Shown here one piece after another: positions 24,330 through 35,559 of a stretch of 64,000 bases of DNA; positions within the stretch are counted from its first letter, which is position 1; each line of letters begins with the position of its first letter. The notes beneath the pieces were generated by a model that was given only the letters and a program-made list of their open reading frames with translations, was not told the origin of the DNA and did not search any database. Made by a program: the position numbers and the translations under genes. The DNA lies in assembly GCA_958299035.1 (NCBI GenBank), contig CATQJL010000112.1, positions 11,756,880-11,820,879 of the forward strand, read 5' to 3'. Source of the DNA: Cylicocyclus nassatus (lineage: Eukaryota; Nematoda; Chromadorea; Rhabditida; Strongylidae).

Positions 24330-26150
24330 TCATTCAACACACCATCAATGACCAGAATCTGACTTTACTTGACTAAATACTCAAGCGGCAAACGTCGAGG
24401 GTAGCCCTATCATGCGCTATATCCCACTCAAGTAGAATTTTTACAGCATGTAAGAATTTAGGCTTCCAGAAAGGCCCCAGGCTCACCAGAATGACTCTAT
24501 TAGGCCGTGGACTAAAGGGGAGGGCGTCCGAAAATCAAATATGAGGGCGTCCTGTAAGGTCTGGGGCTGTCCCGAGTGTTTTACCTTGGACCGCGGGTAT
24601 TCCACTGAAATAGTTAGAGTGTGCGGCCTCTCCCCCGAGATGGCATGGAGCTGCGAGTTGCCAAGTATGTAAATCTAAGACTGCGGATGGTCAATCCAAG
24701 AAACTGAGGACCCATAGTAAACTCCACTTTGCTTCAGATGATCTCAATTGAAGGCCTTAGTTGAGCTTTTTAAGATAAACTGACCAGCGGCCGCTCCCAA
24801 GCTTAAAAATGCGACCTGATCTGACGGGTGAGCGTCAGGGCAGGTGCCGCGATGATTTCACCTGATTTTCATAACAGCATCGTCGAATTTGAGATGAATT
24901 GACCGAAATAGTGTGCAAAGGATGAGACGCAGAGAAAAATCCCGTAAGTTGCTCGTGAGTACCATCGGCTTCCCGATTGCCGCGAGGGCGGACTCGGGCG
25001 AGCGTATCAGCGGGTAAACTAGTTTTCTTCCGTTTTGCATAGTTTGCCTTATTTTCGTAAAAAACTGCGTTGAGTAAAATTTCTTCTTTTATTCTCATCG
25101 TCTTTCTGTACGGAAAATGTAGTTTTCCATGAGAATTCGTGCTAAAATATCGTGAATTTGTTTTGTTTACGCATTTGCTAGGTGAACTTTTTTATTGCGG
25201 TCATCGATTTTTTAGTTACTGACCGCTATCAATGATTACGTGCCGATGCCGCATAAACTAATCCCGCTAGCCAGTCCCGAACCACGGTGGCTGGCGTTGC
25301 ATCTCAATCAGTTATCCATTTGACCACGCCCGAACAAACAGTGTTGCTGTTTCTTCTTTGAGAACGCGCATCCTTGTCATTTTCTATAAAAAGATCAACA
25401 TTATCAATAGCTCGCAGGATTGAGGCGCTGCACGATCAACCAGGTCCGCCTCAAGGAAGATGCCATGACGGGGAGTTTACTACGGGCCAAGGTCGCACTG
25501 TCAAAAGGCAGTGATAGGGACCGCGGGTGCTCGCAATAATTGTCTAAAAATGTGCAGTTGAGGACAATGCACAGTTGAGAGTGTTTCGAGAACTTAGTCA
25601 TACATGATGTTGTTCAACTAAAATCTTGCTAAATGATATAATACTATTAGATTCCAAAGCATATTCTGTATCATCGCTTTTCTTGCTATTTTCTAGCATC
25701 ACTTTTTCGAATATTCTAGTTCGACTTTATTAGACTGCTTCAAAGTTCTATCCAGTTTTTAGTTGCCTAGTTTTAACGCAGATATTTTCTTAGAGTTTTG
25801 CGCTTACTGCAGTGTTATGATAGCCATCTAAAAGCACTTTTCTTGCTCTTTACGGCATACTGATGCTGAGCAAGACGATCCCAGTGATGAGATTTCAAGC
25901 CCGAAACCAGTTACCAGGAGCAGTCAGCCTAAAAAAGTTTATACGAAGAGAAATTCCGCTTCTTTCGTAAAATTACCCATTTAATATTTTATATCGATTA
26001 AGGATGTAATGGGCTAATAGCGCACACTTTTGCTCTCACAGAGCGAGTGTCAAGCTTTTTTATTTTATCTTCAAAGGTTGAAAACAAATATGTATTTATG
26101 ATAGCCGTGAACTTCCAGCAAACTTTAAATTGTCAAAAATATTAATTTCT
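24330..26150. other. Intergenic, no gene recognised
   Basis: Chance frames on both strands around 24835-25100 have no family motifs. GGACCGCGGGT occurs near 24590 and 25519, possibly a dispersed repeat. Nothing else was identified. Confidence 0.4.
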
Positions 26151-26151
26151 T

Positions 26152-27503
26152 GACATAACAGACTATCACAGCAGGTCATGCTTATGGCATGACCTGTAAG
26201 GGCCGAGGACCATGACCATTACCGAAGTACCTTACCGAAGTACCTGTAAGGTACTTCGGTAACAGTAAAGATACATTTGTTAGGAAATGCCGACAATGTC
26301 GGCACACTCCGGCCAGCGGGAGGAAGATGATACAGCGAAAGGAAAAGAAAATGCTGATATGTCAAGAAACTTTCTTTTTTGGATATCGTACTGGTCGTTG
26401 TAGTAGTGATGCGTAAGTGAAAGCAAAACTTTTTTGCATGATTTTTGTAGTACCTGCGATGGCATGGAGAAGTACATGGCTGTAAATAATGCAGGATACT
26501 TTCGCATCCATGTGGAAAAGTGTTTTGAAGGTTATGAGGATCCTGAGACTGCTCGTGACTCTTCTGTAGACGGTTTGGGATTTAGGAAGCACATCTTTCA
26601 CTGAGAACAGTACATATGCTTGTGGCAATCCAGGTGTCGTGACCTGTACCAAGGCCAGGGTTGCAATTAGATCAGCTGGTTCGTTGTCATCAATATTGTC
26701 TGGTTCTGTTGAATTTCTGTTAGACTGACCTTCAAGCAGAGGTTGCCCATTGCTATTTTGCTGGCTCATAGCGGCGAGATTTTTCCTGCGTCTTATGTTT
26801 TCCAATTCCATATCAAATTCTGTCATGCGAATTTGCACATCTTGGACAAACATCTGAGTATCAGCATGGTTCAATAAAATCTTATCTCTTTGTCGAGCTC
26901 CTCCATTTCCGCTGTCATCACTTTCCTTATGGCAAGGGATTCTTCGCTTTGGTACAGTTTCTCTAGCACATCAATCCTCATTTGTAGTGACTGTGTGGCG
27001 TTCGATTTTTCTTATAATTCGCGCATATTGGCGCAAATTGTAGACGCATATCATCCTTCGCACTTCATCGTTATCTGGAAGTATGGTCTTCTCACCGCTG
27101 TATGGGTACTTTTGCAGTACATCCGTGAGATTCTTGGTCAGCCGCTTAACTTGTGTGTAGTGTCTGGGAAAAGCTTCATTGGTGTTCCCTCCTGCCGTTG
27201 TAGCAAAGCACTGTGTTGGCCTTCATATTTGACCGATGTACCAGAATGTATCGATGGTTCTAGGCTGTACAGTAGCCTTAAGCGAAATAGCGGCTGGTGG
27301 AATGTGTTATACAGAACACGAAAGCATTTACACTTTATTGAGACAGGCGACCTGCACACGTGGGTGCTGTGGTAGAATGCTGAGGATAAAAGGTAGAGAA
27401 CATAACAGACTATCACAGGTCATGCTTATGGCATGATCTATAAGGTACTTCGGTAACAGTACAGATACGGTCGCTAGGAAGTGCCGACAATGTCGGCACA
27501 GAA
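26152..27503 (-). mobile_element. Small LTR-type element with Gag-like remnant
   Basis: Direct repeats at about 26152-26304 and 27403-27503 share CATAACAGACTATCACAG, GGTCATGCTTATGGCATGA, GGTACTTCGGTAACAG and the palindrome GTGCCGACAATGTCGGCAC. Between them, on the minus strand, lies broken coding sequence but no pol. I read this as an internally deleted, non-autonomous LTR element (TRIM/LARD-like) with LTRs of about 100-150 bp. The left repeat has gained an extra partial copy of the CCGAAGTACC hairpin. A clean target duplication could not be defined, so the LTR interpretation is inference. Confidence 0.55.
26362..27215 (-). pseudogene. Broken Gag-like coding region
   Basis: Minus-strand pieces in successive frames read FPRHYTQVKRLTKNLTDVLQ, then KTILPDNDEVRRMICVYNLR, MRIDVLEKLYQSEESL, EELDKEIRFY, and then the 170-aa frame 26362-26874 (FDMELENIRRRKNLAAMSQQ, QPLLEGQSNRNSTEPDN). 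The acidic/basic helical, coiled-coil-prone composition with a polar linker resembles N-terminal Gag regions of nematode BEL/Pao elements. No zinc knuckle, protease or RT is visible. At least two frameshifts or stops make it a pseudogene as it stands. A host helical gene fragment is the alternative. Confidence 0.45.
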
Positions 27504-27509
27504 AGTTTC

Positions 27510-28780
27510 GAGACTTCGCGGAAAAATCCCAAAAAACCATTGGTACTATTTATTTGAAATAGCATTGCCGAAAGCGGTATAGCAGCACAAATATGTGAAT
27601 CGTTGTCAACTCTAGGGATGAATTTTGCGATGAACAGTGGACACGAATTCTGACGGTTGAAGTTATATGAACAACTCAAGCAAAGCTCTTTTTTTTTGAC
27701 CTAAAGCACAAACTTTCGTATTCGAGATTTTCTTGCTGTTACAAAACTTGATAACTGCTACTCCTTGCGTCCAGTGCAGCTCAAAACGAGGAGCTTTCAT
27801 TCCGTCAGACAGTCTGGAATGTTTTTTCTTTTTGCTCCAAATTGTCTTTTTTCCTATTACAGAGACTCTCATCATCGTACCAATATATTAAGATAATATT
27901 CTTCAATATAGATAAGTTGTTTGGTATGTGGGGAGGCCTTGTGTACTCGTTGAGTTTTTAAACCAAATCTTAACCTTTTCTAGAGTTAGCACGGAAGCCC
28001 CAAAACTTGGCTTCTACCGCCCACAAAGTGCTATGATGATGCGAGCACGCAGTATGTACCAGTCCATAAATTCATGTGTTTGGCCAGAGAAAGTCCGAAA
28101 CGCTGAGCAGCTACCCAGCACGCATGCGTCACTTCGCAAAAATGATTAACAGGAAAAGGGTCCTTAGTCGAAGTGGCCTTTCCAGCTGAGATGCATACAG
28201 TCTTGAATGGCATCGATCGTTGAATTCAAAACTGTTTTTTATATGTATGTCTTATATCCTTAAGGTGATTAGTTATGAGCGTTTTATTTGAAAAACTGAA
28301 CGCTTGATCAAAATAGATGCAATGGTGGCAGGCATTCCAACTAGCACATGGAGTAATGACGGGAACAGAGGATAGCAACGGAGATTTTATTTTCGTTGAG
28401 GCGCACACCAGTCAACAGTGCTCTGCTTCATCTGAGCTCACGATTGCTATAAACGATTTTCTTCTAACTACGCCTTCATATTTTCGCTACGAAAAATCTC
28501 ATATCTCCTTGTTCAGAAGCGCTCGGCAGGTAAGCAAAGATTCAAAATCAGTTTGAATCTCTTTTGGAAAGGCCGCTTTAACTGAGGTCTTTTTGGCAAG
28601 CTTTTTAAAGCGAAGGTCTCAAGTTAGCTCTGCAAATAACTTCAAAATTTCAGCACCGATCATTATTACACTGTGCCTTTGCTCCCGATCATGGACAAGC
28701 GTAAACAAAATATTCGACTAATTACAGTATGAAAAGTTATGCATTTCTGCATTCAAAAGGGATGATGGCGAAAACGTGAG
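27510..28780. other. Intergenic, no gene recognised
   Basis: Only short frames without motifs or plausible splice context were seen between the LTR-type element and the MITE at 28.79 kb. Confidence 0.4.
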
Positions 28781-28785
28781 CGTAA

Positions 28786-28914
28786 AGGGCCGGGTATACT
28801 TCATGCGAATTCAGTCGCGACGCGCAGTATCCCAACTGTCCATGACTCAGTGTAAGCACATTTTAAATGTACAGAAGATGGGGCACTGAAATCGCGTGAA
28901 GTATGCCCGGCCCT
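28786..28914. mobile_element. MITE family 2, copy 1 (129 bp)
   Basis: The TIRs are AGGGCCGGGTATACTTCATG and, inverted at the right end, AGGGCCGGGCATACTTCACG. Related TIRs bound larger members at 39189-39410 and 61332-61540. No coding content; flanking AT-rich DNA gives no clear target duplication. Confidence 0.8.
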
Positions 28915-30455
28915 CAAAAAAATCAACTTATTAACCTATGAGATGGAAAGATTATCAGCATCACTACCAAAAGTGCCCATACCCAATTATAAAGAGACAT
29001 TTAAGCCTAATCTTTATCATTTACACTCAAGAACGCCTCATTATGATAACCAGCGAACACCTTGTAATAGTAAATGTTCACATATGAAAGCAGTATCTGC
29101 CCAAAATTGCTTTTATTAAAAACAACACGACAACATCTTTATTTCTTAGCTACATCGCCTCTCAATTTCGGAATGAAATGATGAAAGTTTGAGTTCAAGG
29201 CCTATCGTTTCGACAGGCAAATTCTATACTCCTTTTAGACTGTGGATACAATAGATAATGTTATAGGATTTCATCGGTTTAGTGCCAGAAATCTGAATTG
29301 AATTTGCTTGATAAGCAGAGCTTTTTCTGAAAAAAAAAATGAACTAACCATCATTCCAGTCCCAAACTCCGGTTGTAGATGCTATCGACAAGTCAGAATT
29401 GGCGGCAGCTGGAAGATAAAATTGCAGTCATCTGCGAGGCAAACGAAGTAAGCAAACTGATCGAACTGGCTACATATTGATAGTGCGAAAGGTGGTACCG
29501 CACCTTAAAAAATTTCGCCGAAATCGCGGTAACCAGGCAGTTCAATGTTTTTTTTAGATATCTTACATTTACTGGGTGCCCCATGATTTTTTACCGTCTT
29601 TACTACACCGTCGTCTTTTTGTATCTTTTCCTCAGTCGATGTGGCTTGAGTAATCATTCGACAGGGCAAAGCAAGTTCTACAAGATGGCTATCAAGAGTC
29701 TGTCCAACTCGTACCCCACGTGAAGTTTTAAGCTGAAATCTGATAGCATCCAAAAATAAATCTTCAAAAATCGTATCTCTGCCCTAAAAATCTCAGAAAT
29801 TCCCGTTTATTCTACCACATGCCTGACACATCGAACAACCAATTATGTACTTTCTGCATTTTTTCTATGGTCAGAAGTAAAGTAAAAATGAGTGGAGTAA
29901 AGAGGCAAACTCCGCCTCTACACTTCCTGAGCTCCTCCCACGCACGTAATCATATAGCTCATGCATACAGAGTACGATCATGTGCTTGTACCCTTTGTAG
30001 GTGCCCCAGTTCTTGCAAATGCTGATGCTCAGGGTGAGAATGCCAAAAAAGACACCCTCATACAAGAGGCACAAGACTCTGTAAGATGCAAACGTTCAAT
30101 TCGTTCCTTTCACATAAGGTGCGCTCCTCATGAAGAACTTTGAAGTACCGTAGCTATGCCCAGTCGCACATGGACAGAAATAATGCGAATCTTGAGCGAT
30201 GCCTATTGTAGTTCCTCACACTCTCGCAGGCACATAATTGTCGCCTCACTTAGGGAATGGTGCCTTTGAGAGCACTTTTACAAAAATTGCCTTTAAACCT
30301 ATCGGTTTATAGTCACACTAACAAACAGACGTACTCATTGGTCTGTTGCTGTGTGTAGCTGTTGCCACTGGTAGCATGTTTGAAGCGCTGAAGTTACCAC
30401 AGCTCAAGCTCTTCGTTACTCAGTCGTATATCGTTCTTCAGACTAGCATTCACAC

Positions 30456-30518
30456 TTTGCTTTTGTAATAGACTATTTGCTGTTGTTGTTCTTGGCAAAG
30501 CAGATGATGAACTTGCAC
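30456..30518 (-). other. Unit C Gln-rich exon-like block
   Basis: The block has a TTAG acceptor and a GTGTGA donor, phase 0 at both ends, 21 codons reading VQVHHLLCQEQQQQIVYYKS. It matches the unit B block at 56386-56463 in position, phase and the LLCQ.QQQ core. Coding status is inferred from conservation of frame. Confidence 0.5.
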
Positions 30519-30945
30519 CTAAGAAAGAGCGAGGCATTGTTTTGAAAATGTAAAAATTATCACTTTAATTTCGCACTCACTCCTTGGTAAGTCTGCGTTG
30601 TCGCTGGATATCTTGTAATTGGCATATGAAAATATGAGCTGGCGAGAATGGCACAACTATGTCACAAGGTCTTGGAAAGTAGTCGTGGTTTTAGTTCTAA
30701 TAAGCAATCACACCATACTGGTGTTGAGCTCCTTGCCGTTGTTGGTCTTGACAGTCAAGAAGATAAGGGGATAGCTGGATTTGCAGGTGTTTATCACAGT
30801 GTCTTTCTATTCGGAAGGTAACGCACACCAGCACGCATCTCTGATTGGATTGGTTGTACGTGGCAGGACTGAAATTAGTGAAAGCTGTGATTGTGGCTGC
30901 CCTCTCAGTATTGGTTAAAAATTTAAGTTCATAAAGAGCACTTAC

Positions 30946-31882
30946 TCTTTTCTAACGTTCTGCTGACCACAAGTCCTGTTTCAAGGGGCGTGGGAAGTAT
31001 AAATGGACTGGGATTCAGGACTAAATCAAATAATATTCTTACTACGGCTTTCTTAAAACTAGATTTCACATGAAAGGTTTTTTTATATAGACTCTTCTAA
31101 GCTTATAACTAGCATTTACTCTTTTTTGGCTTGCTTCTGATAAATCTTGTCTTACTGGGCTGAATGGAAAATATAAATGGATTGAGGTTCCGCTTAATCA
31201 AATGATATGCATTATCAGGACTCTCAAAACTATATTTTACTTGAAAAGGTTTTTGAATAGACCCTTCCATGATTATTCACTTACTCCTTTCTGGCGTTTT
31301 GCTAATAGCAAACTGTTTTTCTGGGCAGCGTGGGGAACACAAATCGATTGGGATTTTCGACTAAATGATTTAATCAAAAGATTGTTGCATGATAGGTTTC
31401 TCTGAACTAAACCTTATACAAGAGGATTTTTATACAGATTCTTTTGCGTTCATGATCAGCGCTTATACTTTTCTGGCGTTCTGCTGACCGTAAGTCCTGT
31501 TTCACTGGGTTGAGCAGGAAGCACAAATGGGCTGAGATTCCGGACTAAATCAAAAATATTTTTATTATCAAGTTTTCTTAAAACTAGACTTCATATAAAA
31601 GGTTGTTTATATAGATTCTTCTAAGCTTATAACTAGCACTTACTCTTTTTGGCTTGCTCCTGATAAATCCCGTTTAGTTGGTGAGTGGAAAATACAAATG
31701 GATTGGGGATCCGCACTTAATGAGATATGCATTATCAGATTTTCTCAGAACTATACTTTGCATGAAAAGGTTTTCAACATAGACTCCTCCGAGATTATGA
31801 TCAGCATTTGCTCTTTGCTGATGGTATGATCCTGGTGCACTTGGCAGAGTAGGTGATGGGTTTGAATATGAGGAAGAATCAA
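30946..31882 (-). repeat. Six tandem Pro-rich exon+intron units (~170 bp)
   Basis: Exon-like blocks start (minus strand) at 31882, 31715, 31544, 31360, 31192 and 31020, spaced 167-184 bp, each followed by a similar intron. Best-preserved members (31644-31715 and 30946-31020) have ATTAAG/ATTTAG acceptors, GTAAGTGC donors and 2-in/1-out phase, and read RIPNPFVFSTHQLNGIYQ and LNPSPFILPTPLETGLVVSR. The member near 31468-31544 reads NLSPFVLPAQPSETGL. They match the single Pro-rich exon of unit A and the minisatellite exon of unit B. The 31192 and 31360 copies are shifted in frame or contain a stop, and the outermost copy has lost its donor GT. Confidence 0.75.
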
Positions 31883-32066
31883 CTTAATCAACTAATATTT
31901 TGCACTAATAGGTTGTCTCAAAAGATAGCTTTTCTTTTGCAAAAATTGAATTACGAAGAGCGCAAAAAGTGATTTTACATTTGAGGTGACCAAATGTTTA
32001 ACTTTTACTAAAATCAGCACATTAATGACGCGCCCTTCCAAAAAGTTCTTATTACTTAACGTACTG

Positions 32067-32638
32067 CTCAGATAATCGCCGGGGGCAGGCGGTCATGCGA
32101 GTTTTGAGCAAGCGGACACCGGAAGAATAGTGATTTCTTGCGGTCCGCTTGCAAAAATTTGGGATTTTGGCCGATTCCTGGACGAACACTCGGAGGACTA
32201 CCGCGGTCTTTCTACGGATAATTTGCGGCCCAGTGGCCGCATTCTCGCGGACTTTCCGCGAGAATATGCAATATTATTGTGGGCCGCACGGTCCTTTGTG
32301 AAGGACCGCACAGCCCGTGGGTACCTTCCGCCTAAAAAGGTACCCCAAACTTGAGTAATTAAGCCATCGTTGAACCTCTGCCACATAGAGTCTCACCTTT
32401 TTCGGCGTACACCCGAAACTGCTTAAAAGAGTCCGAGCACCTGCTGATGATTTGGCCAGCGCTCGCTGAAAGAGATTATTTGATGAGCGCCTGCAGAAAA
32501 TGCTGCATTGCTGCCCGCTGGTAGAATATGTGATCGTAAAGGAAGCGCCGCCCGCTGAAGGTTTGGCCCCCAAAATTCTGCTGACCGCCTGCAAAAAAGC
32601 GCGAGTTGCGGGCAGCCTGCCTCCGGCGATTATCTGAG
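32067..32638. mobile_element. GC-rich TIR element, 572 bp
   Basis: The ends are exact inverted CTCAGATAATCGCC, continuing as imperfect repeats (GGGGGCAGGCGG, ACTCGCATGACCGCC-like words). GC content is markedly higher than the flanks. Overlapping frames inside on both strands are products of this composition and contain no transposase motifs. It sits where unit C would have its hinge exon. Confidence 0.7.
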
Positions 32639-34200
32639 TGATTGCTAAGCAGGACCGTTTTTCTTTGTTCCGTTTGTTCTAACCGTTTGCTCAAAAGGAT
32701 ATGTCTAACTTACCTTACTCATCTTACGAGGTCTACCTCATGAATGACCCGAATTCTGTGTGCTGAAGCTTTCGTTGAGGACCGGGGGCTGAATTTTGCC
32801 CCTCTCCCCATGTAGATAAGCAACGCCGAAAAACATGGGCTAATTTTCATGACCATTTACAGGGTTCCATCGACTTTCTGTTTTGTTCATATACATATAA
32901 AGAAGTTGAACCTTGTTATCCACTATTGCGTCATGGAATTGTCATCCGCTATCACATCATTTCCCCGTAGCTCGTAAAAGTTAAGCTCATTTGAATCTTG
33001 CAGAGAGGTGAGTGCAGTGTTGCGAAGCGAGGAAGCCCTAAAAGAACACAAACACAACAACACAAGCATTGTCGTAGATCAGTAAGGACAGGAAGGAAGA
33101 GGGGTAGGGGAGAGGGTAAGCTCTACATGTGAGGAAATCGTATGTACTTTTTGCCAATCATTACAAGTCCAAGTTCTGGGCAAAATCAGGGATGTCAGCC
33201 AATGATCATGCAATAATTTTTTTGATTTTTGCGGGTGCTACGTTTGACCATTCAAAACTGTAAATGACTTGGACTTCATTCTAGGCACGCAAGCGTCAGA
33301 GCAGCTTAGGGAACAATACCTTCACTTTTGGTCTTACGAGGGAAGGATACTTGGTGAGCGTGGCCTTTTGCAATGAGATGTATACCAGTAGGTGCGTCTT
33401 GGAACGCTGATTCTAAATCTATGTTCATTATCTGCTGTGCGACTCCCTGGACGAAGTTATGAACTTTTTTCCATATTGTTTTTGCGAGATTTAGGCAATC
33501 AAAATCGTCAGTATCCAGGTTTTTTGGACTTTAATGTACTGGTGTGACAGTTTTCCTGAACTTAATGTGAAGCTTTACTTTATCTGTACGCTTTTTTGTA
33601 ATGAGTAAGCGGAGATTTTAACGATATTGGTGAATCCTGCATCAAAACAGTGCAAATTCTGGTGACAAAAAATGTCCATAACTACTTTCGGAAGAGCGCA
33701 CAGCAGATAACAAAAACAGATTTGGAATCAGCACTTGAAGATTCATTCAGTGGTGTACGTTTCATTTCAGAAGGCCACGGTCACCAAGTATCCTTTCCTT
33801 GTTAGCATGCAATGCAAAAGCAGTGCGAAAGACCGACATCCTCGGAGGTAACGTCTTTGACGTCGTTCTTCTACCTTGAGCAAATACCAAGCGGCACTAA
33901 TGTGGCAATTTTTAGTGGCAAAAAGCTTGGATTTACTACTACCGAAGTTGTCTATCACTAAACTGTTGTTTCTTTTCAGCTCGCTATGTGCTCAAATAAT
34001 GGCACCCACTCCTTATCGTGAACAAAAAATCATGAACCTGCCTGAAACCTTAGCAGGGATTTACCTAAAGTGCTGTTTCAAGAATATCGTGCTTAATCCC
34101 CACGATAAAGGCAATTCGCGTGATATAAAAGTTTCCCACGACCGTAATGCTTTCCTTATAGGACCACTGCCGCGCGCGAACCCTTCGGCGGCTTTTGTTT

Positions 34201-34471
34201 AAAGGCAGCGTACAGCCAAAATAAATGCAAGAGATGTTGCAACAGCAACTGCAACTGCAATTGCAGCTTACGCTGTTATGGATTCGTCCGGAGGAGGCGG
34301 AGCGAAAGAAAAGAGGCGGCGTGAAAGAAAATTGAGGGGGGTTTTCTCCACTCAGAAGCAACATTGGGAGACCGGACCAACGCAGTTGGTCTTTTTCTGG
34401 GCCCAGTATATACACGGTGTAGAAAGATCTAGGAAATTCGGTAACTCAAATTTTGGGTGTACGCTGCCTTT
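34201..34471. mobile_element. AAAGGCAGCG-TIR MITE, copy 1 (271 bp)
   Basis: The left end AAAGGCAGCGTACAGCCAAA and the right end inverted AAAGGCAGCGTACACCCAAA form TIRs of at least 20 bp; the TTA before each can be included. The interior is AT/GC mixed with CAACTGCAACTGCAA repeats. A second, strongly palindromic member with the same termini lies at 49526-49886. Confidence 0.8.
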
Positions 34472-34539
34472 AAGCAAAAACAGGGGAGGGAGATTTGTCG
34501 CGTGCGTTACGCGTTAGGACAGGTTATCAGGATGGCGCT

Positions 34540-35090
34540 GAAGACCGCCATGCAAAACGAACGTTTCCCCATTTTGTGGATATCTGAGATCTAAATTGGC
34601 CCGAAAGCAAAAAATGTCCATTCAAACTCTGCAACTCACCATAACTTCACAATAATGCGTCATGACAGCGGGCAAACATTATATTTACAAGCAGTATGCT
34701 TGTAAACCGTTACATATAAGGTTTTGAGCAAATCTGGAACTTCGACCCATCTAGTACTGTACACCCACCGTAACCTAAGAAAATGCGCTATCCTGCGAAA
34801 TCAGCATGATATTCATGTTCAGCGCGCTGATTGACTCCCTAAACGAAGTTCAAAGCAAATCTATGTTTTCGATCCCATACCGTATAACCACCATAACTCT
34901 ATGAAAAGTCCTAATATGCAGAGAGAGAGTGTGAAATTCGTAATCAGCATGTCGAATAAAAATTCATGATTTTGAATTCCTACCGTAAACCTATCGTAAC
35001 CACAGGGGGAACGTTCTGCAAAGTTTGATATCTGTAATCAGCATGTAAGATAACCCTTATACACGAAGTCTGAGCAAGCTCTACGACAAA
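34540..35090. repeat. Diverged tandem-like repeats
   Basis: Several blocks of about 100-130 bp recur loosely, marked by AATCAGCATG, CCGTAACC/CCATAACT words and GAGCAAATCT-like stretches. No coding content. They lead into the retroelement 3' end at 35.1 kb and may be a degraded satellite. Confidence 0.35.
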
Positions 35091-35097
35091 AAAAAAT

Positions 35098-35545
35098 TTT
35101 GGGGCCCGGATAGCCGAACAGCGCCAAACTAATATTGTACTCGTAATCAGCATGATTACGAGTACAATATCAGTTTACCCCCTGTGCCAACTCCTAGCCC
35201 CGTAGTTCAAACATTGCAGAATAAGCGATAAAATCGATAAAAGTGATCGATAATTCTGAAAACTAATATTGTACTCGGAATCCCCGTGCTCACTTACCCC
35301 CCTGTGCCAACTCTCAGCTCCGTAGGTGAATTTCTCAAAAAAATCGAAATCGATATCGATCGATGTCGAAAAGTAGCCTATGACACCCGGCGGTCCCTAA
35401 GTGTATGTGTGCAAAGTTTGGTCCGGATCGGTTCAGAAATGGAATTTTCTATTCGAAACGTACGTACAAACATACATACATACAGACAGACAAACAGACA
35501 TTCAGCTTTGTATACAGGGAGATGCGATAAGGTGAGAATGACCCT
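35098..35545 (+). mobile_element. Non-LTR/SINE-like 3' end with ACAGACAG tail
   Basis: The sequence includes CCTGTGCCAACT..TAG(C)TCCGTAG, ATCGATATCGATCGATGTCG, CTATGACACCCGGCGG, GTTTGGTCCGGATCGGTTC, then a CATACATACAGACAG microsatellite and CAGCTTTGTATACA. This layout (conserved 3' module followed by a simple repeat) is typical of the 3' terminus of non-LTR elements or SINEs that ride on them. The same family appears at 50262-50935, there as an inverted pair. No ORF remains. Confidence 0.6.
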
Positions 35546-35559
35546 TCCAGGGTGAAGGG

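Larger units (their letters stand above)
28930..34050 (-). pseudogene. Unit C: degraded CAP-gene paralog, 3' parts kept
   Basis: The unit is collinear with unit B over 28.93-31.9 kb and with units A and B over 32.7-34.05 kb. It keeps a Gln-rich block (30456-30518: HHLLCQEQQQQ), a CQDQQRQGAQHQY block (about 30708-30774), an LPRTTNPIRD block near 30860, and an expanded set of Pro-rich exons. The exon matching CPVIDNMRI of unit A survives only as VIDNF at about 33935-33960. Homology then fades within exon 6 near 34040, so the CAP core and signal peptide are absent. The hinge exon is missing where a MITE sits (32067-32638). It could be a separate dead gene, or part of its 3' end could still be spliced to unit A; transcript data would decide. 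Confidence 0.6.

Noticed and set aside
32130..32694. Overlapping frames of 72-106 aa on both strands
   Set aside because: All lie inside or at the edge of the GC-rich TIR element 32067-32638; length reflects GC content and inverted repeats, with no domain motifs.
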